From: JACKHO01 sp041398745
GTDB taxonomy: Bacteria > Planctomycetota > Planctomycetia > Planctomycetales > Planctomycetaceae
Reading direction: 5' to 3'
Length of the DNA: 64,000 nucleotides
NCBI GenBank assembly: GCA_041398745.1
Contig: JAWKUB010000004.1
Location: forward strand, 744,001 to 808,000
The translations under genes were made by a program, and so were the position numbers. Positions 18,896 through 28,104 of this stretch are shown one piece after another. A model generated the notes under the pieces. It was not told where the DNA came from and made no database searches. It saw nothing but the letters and a program-made list of their open reading frames with translations. The first letter of the stretch is position 1. Each line of letters starts with the position of its first letter.

Positions 18896-21800
18896 CTACT
18901 CCGTGGGCGACTCCAGTTGTTTGAAGTACTCATCCAGTCCAGAAATGAATTCTTCCGGCAGAGTTGTTCCCGCTTTTCCGGTCTCTTGAACGGTGCCTTG
19001 ATCTTCGCGGACTTCATTCTCGTTCATGCCGGAGCCGACGAGGGCAAGTGCGGAGTCGGTCGTATCACCACCTCCACCACCGCCTGGGGTCGACCCACCG
19101 CCGCCTCCGCCGTTGGGATTAAATCGCTTCGACTGCAGCAACAGTTCGATAGCTTCCGTTTCAGCCGCGATAGCCGGGTTCCCCGTTTCCGGACGAAGCA
19201 GAATTCCAGTCGCCTCGTCCATAACGAGTGACACGGCATCGAGCAGTCTCAACTCCTTCCCGAAGTCAGCCTGTGCGTCCGGCAGTTCGAGAATTCGTTC
19301 GATGACCACGTCAATTCGTTCCCGGAAGCCGTCTTGAATGTCGGAAAGCTCCTGAGCAGATGCCGTATATTCCTCAGCCTTGAGACCCGGCTTGGCTTGC
19401 TCGGCAACCCGCGTTTGCTCACGCAGTTTGACTTCTCCTTCCAGGATTTGCAGCACTTCCAGCACAATGGATGGCGGCAGGCTGCCCTTCGATTTACATC
19501 CGGGACACGCACCACACTTGGAGACATCGACAAGGTTTTCCGCCCAGCGGTCGAGGTTTTCCGCCCAGTACTCGGCCTGTGCAATGGAAAGCCCGTTTTC
19601 CTTTCGGAGGTCATCCCCGAGGTAACGTAGGCCAGCTGTAATATCCTCCTCGCGCATTTCGTCGAGAACAGCCTTGAAACGAACGAAGCGACTTCGCTCA
19701 AAATATGCGGCCATGTCGTCCATGAGGTTGGAAACGCTCTGTGCACTCGACGCTTCGACGTCTGCGAGTTCCGAAAAGGTTTCTGCTTCAGCATTCTTCT
19801 GACGATCACTTGCCCCGAACGTGTCCGCAGCAACTGAACCTAACCGAGAGGCAACCTGCTGCTGCTTGCGAGCTGCCGCCTTGAGTCGCTTCACCAGCGT
19901 GGAGCCTTCAAGGTTGGCCAAAATCTTGTTCAGCTCGTCCGCCACCTTTTCGAACTCGGCGAGCAGGTCTTTTTGCTCCCGCACTGCATCGTCCACCTTT
20001 TCTCCAGCAGGTGGCTTCTTCTTGCCTGCCTTACCGTTACCAGCAAGGTTTGTGGTTGGCAAAGTCAAACGTGGTTGCTTTGGCTTGCTCTCCGAGGGTT
20101 CATTTTTTTCGCCCGGCTTCGGTTGATTCATTGTCGATTCGACATCAGACACCGTCGGGATTTGTGTCGGCGGCTTCTGCTCGCCATTCGTCTTGGAATT
20201 TCCATCGCCAGAAGCATTGGCCAGGTTCTGACCAGCCTTGGGGCCGTTATTGTTCGAAGTTGACTGCGCCAGTGTTTCTGCCTTGGCTCCGTCCTTCAGT
20301 AAGTCGGCCACGGACGGCATGCGGTTGCCTGAAATGTCTTTGAGGATTTGCATCATCTCGGCCCAGTTTTCCAAGTGGCCGACGCCAATTTCGGGATTCC
20401 GCATCGCTTGTGACAGCAAATCTTCTCCGGACACAACGAGGCCTGATAGACGCCGTCCGTTGGCGCGCTCCGCAGCGGCCTGTGTTTCAATTCGCTTTCG
20501 CGTGGCAGGATCATCTAACGACTCGGCAGGCAAATCCCGAATTTCCTGATTCGTTGCGTACAACTGCTTTTCACGATCGCGCACATCCAGTGCCATGCGG
20601 TGCCAGCGGCTGAGTTGATCGGTCACCCAAATGGCGTGTTCTTCAGCATTCAGAACGAGGAACGTACAGACCGGGGAGTAACTTCGTTCGCGACCCGGAA
20701 GGTAGTCTTCCACATACACACGCATTTCGATGGGCTGCGGCTCAATTCCAAATTGCTTCGCGGAAAACGCGCCTTGAAGTTCGAGGGCTTCGGCCTCGGA
20801 ATTCCCGGCACCGACGAGCTTTTCACCATTGGCAATGTTGACCCGCGTTTCGTCGAGCCCACGCCATTCAATTCCGACCCGCTTCACGCCGAAATCATCA
20901 CGAGCACGAATTTGGAAAGTGAGGACCTCAGAATCGAGCAACACTTTCTGACGCGGAAGTCCTTCGCAAACGAGGGACGGGGCTTCGTCATCACTCGATC
21001 GAATGGTCAAATCAAACGGCTCCAGACTGGTTAGTCCGAGAGAGTCTTTCCATTCCAGTTTGACTTCCGTTTCCTCTTCATCCAGTGCGATTGCTGGTGT
21101 CGAAAATCCACTTCCCTCTGGTTGCACTGAAACTCCATCAACCGAGGCAGTCTCCAATTCCCGTGACGCTGTCGCCGCAAACACGACATTGCTGCCAGCA
21201 ACGGCGGTGAATGAACCTCCGCGAATTTCCTTTTCAATTGGCTTGCTTCGTTCGAGATAGGCTGGAAGCGTCACGGTAGCATTCAGACCGCTCAGTTCGG
21301 GGCGATACGTCGGACGGAGTTGAACCTTCTTACTGTAGTCACCGACTCGCAGATGAATGGAGCTGTCAGATATCTGTGGTGGCAAATCAAAGATGTATCC
21401 GTTCCCTTCCAGCTTTGCGACGGCTGGTTCTTGTGCAGGCAGGCGAACCTCCGCCTTCTCTGGCTTCCATTCCGATTCCTCCTGCAACACCGCCTCGAAG
21501 TGAAAGTCTTCGCCATGCGGAATGACAAGCTCATCGGGGACCGGTTCAAGCGCAGCAAATGTGTAACGAGGCACATCGGACCAAGGCTGTGAGAAACGCG
21601 CCCAGGCATTGCGGGCCGCTGCCGCAGTCGCCACGAAGAGACCGACCGCCACAAACAACAACAACGCCGCCATAACGGAGCGACGTCCATGCTTCGGGCT
21701 CGGCACGGCATCGCTGAAGTCACGCTTCTCTGCGTTTTCAGAAACCTGTGCGATGGCCGCTTCCACGAGTCGACGCGAGCGCTGCTGCTCAGTTTCACTT

Positions 21801-22150
21801 TCAGCGAGTTCGATAATCCCAAGGAGTTGATCGCCCACGCTGGGATGCTTGCGACTCAGCAATCGGGCCAATTGATCGAGCCGTCGCTGCCGCCATACCC
21901 ATTTGTCCAAGGCCCACGGAATCATGCCGCAGGTAATAATGGAAGCGGCAAACAGCAGCCCGCGCACCATCTGCGGCGTGTCAACAATGCGGTCCAGTGC
22001 ATACGTCGCGAGATATCCTACGACAACCCCCGCAATGGCACCTGCTACCGCCTCGACGATTTTGATCGTCCAGACCCGACGACGAAACGCCAGGATTTTT
22101 TCTCGAAGTGAATCGGGAATGTGGAGCTGATGCTGTGATGTCGTTTGCAT
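18896..22150 (-). CDS. Large membrane-anchored protein, DUF4175-like (1084 aa)
   Basis: This is the first gene of the five-gene envelope operon, starting at ATG 22150 with a clear GGAGG seven bases upstream. Membrane segments occur near residues 30-55, 65-85 and 165-190. After these come a beta-rich region (about 200-480), a long helical region with low-complexity stretches (KPGEKNEPSESKPKQPRLTL), a CxxCxxC group (CGACPGCKSKG) near residue 890 and a Gly-rich stretch (NPNGGGGGGSTPGGGGGG) near 1030. The general layout recalls DUF4175 membrane proteins. Its role is unknown. Confidence 0.68.
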   Translation of the reverse strand: MQTTSQHQLHIPDSLREKILAFRRRVWTIKIVEAVAGAIAGVVVGYLATYALDRIVDTPQMVRGLLFAASIITCGMIPWALDKWVWRQRRLDQLARLLSRKHPSVGDQLLGIIELAESETEQQRSRRLVEAAIAQVSENAEKRDFSDAVPSPKHGRRSVMAALLLFVAVGLFVATAAAARNAWARFSQPWSDVPRYTFAALEPVPDELVIPHGEDFHFEAVLQEESEWKPEKAEVRLPAQEPAVAKLEGNGYIFDLPPQISDSSIHLRVGDYSKKVQLRPTYRPELSGLNATVTLPAYLERSKPIEKEIRGGSFTAVAGSNVVFAATASRELETASVDGVSVQPEGSGFSTPAIALDEEETEVKLEWKDSLGLTSLEPFDLTIRSSDDEAPSLVCEGLPRQKVLLDSEVLTFQIRARDDFGVKRVGIEWRGLDETRVNIANGEKLVGAGNSEAEALELQGAFSAKQFGIEPQPIEMRVYVEDYLPGRERSYSPVCTFLVLNAEEHAIWVTDQLSRWHRMALDVRDREKQLYATNQEIRDLPAESLDDPATRKRIETQAAAERANGRRLSGLVVSGEDLLSQAMRNPEIGVGHLENWAEMMQILKDISGNRMPSVADLLKDGAKAETLAQSTSNNNGPKAGQNLANASGDGNSKTNGEQKPPTQIPTVSDVESTMNQPKPGEKNEPSESKPKQPRLTLPTTNLAGNGKAGKKKPPAGEKVDDAVREQKDLLAEFEKVADELNKILANLEGSTLVKRLKAAARKQQQVASRLGSVAADTFGASDRQKNAEAETFSELADVEASSAQSVSNLMDDMAAYFERSRFVRFKAVLDEMREEDITAGLRYLGDDLRKENGLSIAQAEYWAENLDRWAENLVDVSKCGACPGCKSKGSLPPSIVLEVLQILEGEVKLREQTRVAEQAKPGLKAEEYTASAQELSDIQDGFRERIDVVIERILELPDAQADFGKELRLLDAVSLVMDEATGILLRPETGNPAIAAETEAIELLLQSKRFNPNGGGGGGSTPGGGGGGDTTDSALALVGSGMNENEVREDQGTVQETGKAGTTLPEEFISGLDEYFKQLESPTE

Positions 22151-22779
22151 ACGACCTCCAAGGGTTGAATTGACCCTGAAGATATACACTATGGTCGTTC
22201 TGTCTACAAGATCGAAGCGAGCTGATTCGTCAAATGGGGACAAAACGACAAAGCGTCCCAAGGCAGTATCAGCCAACGGTTGCTACCTTTTGTTGACCAA
22301 GTGGTTCGCGGAATCCGACGGGAGTGCAGTCGTATGAGTGCAGCGCGAAGCAGGGGCGCATGTATTGGGAGTTGCCCACGGTGTGCTACGGGCTGCTCGT
22401 CAGCCCGTGCTTGGCCGTGCATCCGTCAAGGGTGGCGGCGCCGCCCCGCGTTAGCGAAAGCCCCTGGAATTTCACTTGGCTGTGCGTTGTGTCATTCGTC
22501 TTCAAAGAAAAGCGAGTCCGGACTCTAATCGAGCATGTCCTGTTGCCACGGCTTCAAGGATTTGGAATTGTGTTCCGTCGCCGGCCGGCTCATAGCACAG
22601 GCAAACCTTGCATCGCCTGTTCAGTTGGGAACACATTTCCGACCTGACACGCATCAGATCACCGTATGCGGACATACTCAACAACAACAGCCGTGGTTGC
22701 GCCGACCGATAACACAGGCGTTGCTTTCTGTGAATTCAGGTCGCAACAGAGGTGATCCATCCGACATTTCCATGCGTCG
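22151..22779. other. Intergenic stretch with no recognisable gene
   Basis: This 630-bp stretch between two minus-strand genes has no frame with convincing protein similarity. Several frames are open by chance because stop codons are rare in this composition. The right side of the operon must carry its promoter here, but I cannot point to one with confidence. Confidence 0.5.
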
Positions 22780-22920
22780 TCAGCAATAGAATCCCATCAA
22801 AAAGAGGAACACAGCGAGGACAATCGCGAAGATGATAACTCCGCTTATGTCATCGTATTCGTTGCGATGATGTCGACGCACGACGCCGTATCCCCAGATA
22901 TTTTCGCGGGATGGTCTCAC
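22780..22920 (-). CDS. Small putative membrane protein (46 aa)
   Basis: A short frame from GTG 22920 begins MRPSRENIWGYGVV, continues RRHHRNEYDDISG and ends with a strongly hydrophobic helix (VIIFAIVLAVFLFLMGFYC). It starts 17 bp after the stop of the zinc-ribbon membrane protein and could be co-transcribed with it. A charged head followed by one membrane helix is a credible small-protein pattern. There is no similarity support. Confidence 0.4.
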   Translation of the reverse strand: MRPSRENIWGYGVVRRHHRNEYDDISGVIIFAIVLAVFLFLMGFYC

Positions 22921-22937
22921 TCATGCTGACCTGCTGA

Positions 22938-24158
22938 CTAACGGCTCGCGAAGAAAGCAATGGTCCCAATGACCGCCAAGACGCCGAGGACTGTGAACAG
23001 GATTTTCACCCAACTGTAGGGGCGTTCTCCCTGAACTTCGCCGGTGGCTGCGTTGATGAATACACGGAACGGTTTGTCGTTGTAGCGGTAGACCAGCATC
23101 CAGACGGGGAGCAGCAAATGCTTGAATGTAATGGCGTCATAGCGGCTCTTGATGCTTTGGACTCGCTGCTTGTCTCCGCCAATACGTCGGCGCACATCAC
23201 TGTCGATGGCCGCGTCGATGCGTTTCTTGCCGCGAACGAACCCTTCATCGAGTTCCACGTCATAGGTACGGGCGAAATGTCCGGCGAGTACCTGTTGTGT
23301 GAATGGAATGCACTCTTCGAGCGGCCAAGGCTCCAGTCCCTGCACGTAGTTTTCCGGAAGGCCTTCACTGGCAACGACGAGGACATCATCGAAGAACCGC
23401 TGGAACTGGCCGCTCACTGGATACCAGCGCGTTCGCGTCACAGTTCGACGGTTCTTGCCAACGCCAGTCGTGGTTCTGTAGTTGATGCCACGCTGTCCCG
23501 AGTACTGCGAAAACGTGAGCGTATCGAAGGTCCAGTAAGGGAGATAGACTCCTTCGAACTGCCCGTTCGCTCCTTCCTTCAGAAACTTATTCGGAGCGAA
23601 CCATAGCGACTTCACCCAGCTTGCGAGCTGGGAGTGCGCTTTTCGGCGTTCGACCAGAAATGGGAGCACACCATCGACCGGAACGCGGAATGTCGCCGTA
23701 TGTACGTTCTCCCGCTGAATGGGGGAGGCACAGTACGGACATGTGGTACTCGTGAGCGTTCCCAGAAAGACGACATCGGCTCCGCACGACCGGCAGCGGA
23801 CTTCATTGTGTTCGGCGTCTTCCTCTCCGTCCTCTGCCCCGCTCCGCTTGCGTTCCTCCAGATATGCCAGCATGGCGTGGAAATCCTGTTCAACGATTTC
23901 CGCGCCCTCACGGATTTCAATTTCCTTTTCGTGTCCGCAGTACGGGCACTTCAGCGTTTGCTGCCCGATACTGAATTCCAAATCGGCCCCACACGACTCG
24001 CAGGGAAACACTCGGCCCTTGTCGGAATCGGTCGTTTGCCCGGCGACATCGCTTTGGCCACGTAGTACACCAGGCGGCTCTTCGATGTAGTCCTGCGGCT
24101 GTACTTCGACAGGCTCATCCATGATTTCATCATCGAGGTATTCGTCGGGCTCAAGCAT
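22938..24158 (-). CDS. Membrane protein with two TFIIB-type zinc ribbons
   Basis: A 406-residue protein. The first zinc ribbon is made of CESCGADLEF and LKCPYCGHEKE, the second of CRSCGADVVF and TTCPYCASPI. A conserved middle part follows (LPYWTFDTLTFSQYSGQRG). It ends with one membrane helix (VKILFTVLGVLAVIGTIAFF). Proteins of this build are often labelled as helicase-like or primosomal because of the ribbons, but no helicase motif is present. ATG 24158 is chosen; a GTG at 24236 would add 26 residues without family character. Confidence 0.78.
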   Translation of the reverse strand: MLEPDEYLDDEIMDEPVEVQPQDYIEEPPGVLRGQSDVAGQTTDSDKGRVFPCESCGADLEFSIGQQTLKCPYCGHEKEIEIREGAEIVEQDFHAMLAYLEERKRSGAEDGEEDAEHNEVRCRSCGADVVFLGTLTSTTCPYCASPIQRENVHTATFRVPVDGVLPFLVERRKAHSQLASWVKSLWFAPNKFLKEGANGQFEGVYLPYWTFDTLTFSQYSGQRGINYRTTTGVGKNRRTVTRTRWYPVSGQFQRFFDDVLVVASEGLPENYVQGLEPWPLEECIPFTQQVLAGHFARTYDVELDEGFVRGKKRIDAAIDSDVRRRIGGDKQRVQSIKSRYDAITFKHLLLPVWMLVYRYNDKPFRVFINAATGEVQGERPYSWVKILFTVLGVLAVIGTIAFFASR

Positions 24159-24375
24159 GATGGCCTGGATTGTCTCCTGAGCAGTTCTTTGCTGGCGACG
24201 GGAGTTTTGCCGCTCCCGGTTGAACGCAGGTTGCACTCTATCAGATCAACAAAAGATTTCACGAATCAACATTTCACCGCCCAAAACAGGGGTGTTCAGG
24301 TGAACACTTGCTTGCTATACAACACAACTTCGCAATTCTCTCCTGCCCTTGTTCGGCATTTTCGCACCAGGATTC

Positions 24376-24885
24376 ATGAAGTTTGACCCTCTTCCGATGA
24401 TTGTTTCCGGCGGGCAGACCGGGGTGGATCGAGCCGCGCTCGATTCCGCATTGGCACATGGGCTGGAATGCGGTGGCTGGTGTCCCAAGGGGAGACTGGC
24501 CGAAGATGGTCGCATTTCGAGTCGCTACCCTTTGAGAGAAGCTTCCTCGGCGATTTATGCCCAGCGAACTCGACTCAACGTGCGTGACAGCAGTGCCACG
24601 CTCGTCATAACACGGGGCGAGCCGACCGGTGGCACCGCACTCACGATTCGATTTGCAGAGCAGTACGCACGCCCCTGTCTCGTCGTTGACCTTGCCCAGA
24701 ATTCGGCCAAGTTATCAATGAAGCAAGTCGTGAAATGGATCAAAGCGGAATCCACGACCACTCTCAATGTGGCGGGGCCCAGAGAAAGTGGCTCGCCCGG
24801 AATCTATGCTGATTCACTGACGTTTCTGAATGACGTGTTTCATCAGCTTGTGGGACGCAAAGCTGAAGCGGCAGCACGGCGTTAG
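24376..24885 (+). CDS. Putative molybdenum carrier/cpYpsA-like protein
   Basis: A 169-residue Rossmann-type protein with IVSGGQTGVDRAALDSAL at the start, then GGWCPKGRLAEDGRI and a middle GEPTGGTALTI. These are the signature stretches of the family labelled putative molybdenum carrier (circularly permuted YpsA/DprA-like nucleotide-binding fold). The bound ligand is uncertain: the molybdenum carrier name comes from a single relative, while the fold suggests nucleotide-sugar or cofactor binding. ATG 24376 has AGGA eight bases upstream. Confidence 0.82.
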   Translation: MKFDPLPMIVSGGQTGVDRAALDSALAHGLECGGWCPKGRLAEDGRISSRYPLREASSAIYAQRTRLNVRDSSATLVITRGEPTGGTALTIRFAEQYARPCLVVDLAQNSAKLSMKQVVKWIKAESTTTLNVAGPRESGSPGIYADSLTFLNDVFHQLVGRKAEAAARR

Positions 24886-24898
24886 CCCGGATTATTCG

Positions 24899-25010
24899 TA
24901 GGGCGGGTGAAGTCCGCATCAATCAGGTCGGTGCGTTACGCAAGTCACTCAACCAGAAAAACAGGGCGTCAATCTCGCGGAGCGTGATTCGCCGACGTAA
25001 CCCACCTTAA
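24899..25010. repeat. Dispersed repeat of the GTAGGGCGGGT / TAACCCACC type
   Basis: GTAGGGCGGGTGAAGTCCGC near the left end and GACGTAACCCACC near the right end form imperfect inverted ends. This is the same style as the element at 2545-2701. It lies between two convergent genes. Confidence 0.4.
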
Positions 25011-25064
25011 TACGGTGACTTACTTCACACCCCCTCCAGATTTCATGAATAATCTGGGGTAGAC

Positions 25065-26591
25065 TCACCCACCAAAGTCGAGACCTTTGACGCGGCACAC
25101 CGTCGCAAAGCACGTCACGATTTGCACCGCCAGCACGAACGGCACCCACCAGCCAGGTCGCTGGTTGGATTCAGCGGGCGCTTTTGGAGTGAGAACCCAG
25201 AGTCCAAGCGGCATCAGAAAACACCACAGGCGGGCTGCTTCGCCCATGTTCTTGCCGGTCAGCCAGAGCAATCCCCAAATGAGGAGCACGGCGCCACGGT
25301 CACTCAGGGAGAAGCGTTCGCGCAGTTTACCCGACACCATCAGGCTCTCGCCAATCCCCCAGACAACGAGGGGCATGCCCATGGCGAAGAGAAGCTCCAC
25401 AGGATTCACCGCCAGCCACTCCAAGTATGTTCGCGGGAAGTGCGCATAAAACGCCGCGTGGTTGTGGTAATTCAAATACCAAATCCATGGCAAGTTGGCG
25501 CCGGCCAATGCGGCGAGAGCAATGGGGGCCAGGAAACCCACAATTCCCCACCCTGCCGTGCCAATCGCGTTGTTCCGCAGTTCTTTGGACCAAATTCGAG
25601 GCAGCAGTTGGAGAAACAGAATGGCGCCGACCGGGACGAGTGCGAGGCTGAAATACATGCCGAAGCTGAGGCAGGCACCGGACAGAAGTGCATGCCTCCA
25701 GTTCAATTGATTCAACGACGCCAACCAAGCCGCCTGCGCGGTGACGGCCAGTAACGGGAACAGCAAATCGCTCTTGGGGAGGAAAACCAGAATTGCGGGG
25801 ATCAGTGGCCAAAATGAAGCCATCAGCCACGCAGACTGTGCGGAGTTCGTCTGACTGATGACCCAATACAGCGGGTAAACAGTCGCCATGCAAATGCAGG
25901 TGGTCAGCATGCAGGCCAGCCACAAGGTCGCCCGCTCGGTGTCGCCAATCGGCTCACCTTCGACGGACGCGAGTTCATCGAACACCTCGCGCACGATGCG
26001 CGGCTGAGTTTTCACGCCAATGCTGCGAACAACCGAGGAGTTGTCGCACGCATTGCGTAGCAGCGCGTAGGCCACCGTCAGGCCGGGAGGATGCGTTCCC
26101 AAATGCAAATAGTTGTCCGAGTTGTCGGCGTCGGAAATGCGACCGGGATAGTCCTTGAGGAACTTCGGAATGCTGTCGACTTCCTTTCGCGCCTGCGTGT
26201 AGTAACCGCTTGCTCCGTGAAAATACAACGTGAGAGGACCGCGTCCCAGCCCGGTGACTCCCGGCAGAGCCTGCAGCACGCCCCAGGTCCAAATGAGCGA
26301 GCAGACGAACAATCCTGTAAGCCAATAGCGGCGTGACTTCACAGACAAGTGCGGAAAGAGCTGGTATCCCCGTTTGACGAACACCACGTAGACGACAGCA
26401 ATGGGCAGAAAGAAAACGAGCCCAAATAGTGTTTCGACGCTGGCAGCAATGCGTCCCCAGGTCCATTCGCCAGGGACGCCCAGCGGCAGACTGGTGCCCC
26501 AGAGTACAACGATTTGCAACACCGCAACAACGAGCAACACCGCGGCCAGACGCCGATAAAACCGGTCGCTCGTTGGCTGCGAAGGCGTCAC
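25065..26591 (-). CDS. Polytopic membrane protein, possible GT-C glycosyltransferase
   Basis: A 508-residue protein with about ten to twelve membrane segments. The extracytoplasmic loop before the second third contains YLHLGTHPPGLTVAYALLR; a His-Pro-Pro motif at this place occurs in uncharacterised GT-C-fold or PMT-like membrane enzymes. No DD or DE metal pair in the first loop is certain. It begins with a GTG that overlaps the stop of tatC, so the two are translationally coupled, but there is no known functional link to the Tat pathway. Confidence 0.6.
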   Translation of the reverse strand: MTPSQPTSDRFYRRLAAVLLVVAVLQIVVLWGTSLPLGVPGEWTWGRIAASVETLFGLVFFLPIAVVYVVFVKRGYQLFPHLSVKSRRYWLTGLFVCSLIWTWGVLQALPGVTGLGRGPLTLYFHGASGYYTQARKEVDSIPKFLKDYPGRISDADNSDNYLHLGTHPPGLTVAYALLRNACDNSSVVRSIGVKTQPRIVREVFDELASVEGEPIGDTERATLWLACMLTTCICMATVYPLYWVISQTNSAQSAWLMASFWPLIPAILVFLPKSDLLFPLLAVTAQAAWLASLNQLNWRHALLSGACLSFGMYFSLALVPVGAILFLQLLPRIWSKELRNNAIGTAGWGIVGFLAPIALAALAGANLPWIWYLNYHNHAAFYAHFPRTYLEWLAVNPVELLFAMGMPLVVWGIGESLMVSGKLRERFSLSDRGAVLLIWGLLWLTGKNMGEAARLWCFLMPLGLWVLTPKAPAESNQRPGWWVPFVLAVQIVTCFATVCRVKGLDFGG

Positions 26592-27769
26592 GCGGCGGCC
26601 CTCTGCTCAAACGGAGACTGCGCGGGAGCCCACTTGCAGAGCAGAATGCCCAGTTCGTATAGAGCGACGAGGGGGACCATCATGAGAATCATACTCATGG
26701 GGTCGGCAGGTGTGAGGAACATGGACGCAATCGAAATGATGAGAATCGCCATTTTGCGCTGCGTGCGGTACAGCTCCACATTCACCATTTGCAGACGTTC
26801 GAGGAACAGCATGACCAGTGGCAACTGGAATGCAATTCCGAACATCACGGGCAGCATAATGGCAAAGTTGATCCACTCCGACAGGCGAATTTGCGGTTGA
26901 ATTTGCAGGAAGGAGTTGAAGCTGAGCAGGAACTTCAGCACGAACGGGAAGACCGCATAAAAACAGAAGGCGGCCCCGGCGAGGAACAGGAACAGGCTGA
27001 GGAATCCATAAACGTGTACGTAACGTCGTTCGTGCGGATACAACCCGGCGGCGACAAACAGCCAGAGCTGGTAGAAAATCCAGGGACTGGCCAACACGAA
27101 GCCGGAAATGACCGCGACTTGCACATAGGTCATGAAGGCTTCTTCCACTTTGAGAGTCACGGCACGGCGCGACTGTTCAATGACAGCCTGCATTTCGGCA
27201 AAGGTTGGCGAGGACATCAACACAGCGACGGTGTCACTCTGCTTTGCATCCGTCTCTGGTGCTGTGTCAGCTTCTTTGTCGCTGCTGGTGTCGGGAGCGG
27301 CGTCTTCCGCAGCGGCGTCTTCGGCAGCAGCGTCATCGACAACTGTTAGCCCAGCCTTTGAGAGTGCCTTCCGCAGGTCGTCCTTATCAATTTCAACTCG
27401 CAGCGTGCCCTTAGGGAGCTCCTCATTCGCGGCGATTTCTTCCTCTTCGTTTGCGGCCGCGCCGCTTCGCGACTTCAGGTCCCCAAACAACAAATCGAGG
27501 CTCAATTCGTAATACAGCCACTCACCAATGCCAACTTCTGGCGCGCCTTCGAGGTCGTCTTCAATGTCGGCTGTGGAGTATTTGGCGAGCGCTTTATCGA
27601 TAGGAGTCCGGACAAAATCGACCACGTAGCCGCCCCAGAACAGGCAAATGATAACCGACACCGCCAATCCGAGAATGGCCCGAATGAGATGAATTCGCAG
27701 AGCTTCGAGGTGTTCCCCGAAACTCATGGTCGATTCGTCGAATAAGTCTTTTGTTTGCTGTTGACTCAT
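26588..27769 (-). CDS. tatC: TatC, twin-arginine translocase subunit with enlarged first loop
   Basis: TatC is the receptor of the Tat export pathway. The family start MSFGEHLEALRIHLIRAI is present (about residues 15-32), as are six membrane segments and the motif SPWIFYQLWLFVAAGLYPHERR. Unusual is an insertion of about 130 residues in the first extracytoplasmic loop (about 65-195), acidic and Ala-rich (AAAEDAAAEDAAPDTSSDKE); the usual length of TatC is about 250 residues and here it is 393. ATG 27769 is chosen; ATG 27796 is in frame. Tat substrates nearby include the DUF1501 protein. Confidence 0.9.
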   Translation of the reverse strand: MSQQQTKDLFDESTMSFGEHLEALRIHLIRAILGLAVSVIICLFWGGYVVDFVRTPIDKALAKYSTADIEDDLEGAPEVGIGEWLYYELSLDLLFGDLKSRSGAAANEEEEIAANEELPKGTLRVEIDKDDLRKALSKAGLTVVDDAAAEDAAAEDAAPDTSSDKEADTAPETDAKQSDTVAVLMSSPTFAEMQAVIEQSRRAVTLKVEEAFMTYVQVAVISGFVLASPWIFYQLWLFVAAGLYPHERRYVHVYGFLSLFLFLAGAAFCFYAVFPFVLKFLLSFNSFLQIQPQIRLSEWINFAIMLPVMFGIAFQLPLVMLFLERLQMVNVELYRTQRKMAILIISIASMFLTPADPMSMILMMVPLVALYELGILLCKWAPAQSPFEQRAAA

Positions 27770-27796
27770 GCCAACGTTCTCCGTGGATACATTCAT

Positions 27797-28104
27797 TCGC
27801 GTCACGCCGCGTACCGCTCGCTCGCCACCGGACGGGAACGACGCAAGCGAGAAGGCTCGCGAGATTGCTCAAGAAAAGCAAGCGACAGCATCCACTCGAT
27901 TTGCCCACACATGGCAGGCCGTTTGAGCGAGTCACTTTCAGCCGACAAAACCTTGTCGACCCCTATGATCCCGCACACCGGAACCTTTTTCAAGGCTGGA
28001 ATTTGTGAGATTTCGTCGCCCCACACAAATGTCGGACCAGCACTCCACATGAAGCTTTGCCCGCCATTGTCTTGCCCGAGAGTTTTCTCATTGACAATCA
28101 AGGC
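27797..28104. other. Stretch without a secure gene upstream of tatC
   Basis: One minus-strand frame is open from a TTG at 28101 to 27802 (99 codons). It has no ATG near its start, no recognised similarity and no ribosome site, so it is not called as a gene. The stretch may hold the tatC promoter. Confidence 0.4.

Noticed and set aside
18896..19140. Gly-codon-rich stretch as a possible DNA repeat or CRISPR
   Set aside because: It encodes a glycine linker in the DUF4175-like protein and has no spacer-repeat periodicity. No CRISPR array was seen anywhere in the window.
27802..28101. A 99-codon frame between tatC and the ceramidase-like gene
   Set aside because: It begins with TTG, has no ribosome site and no similarity that I can see.
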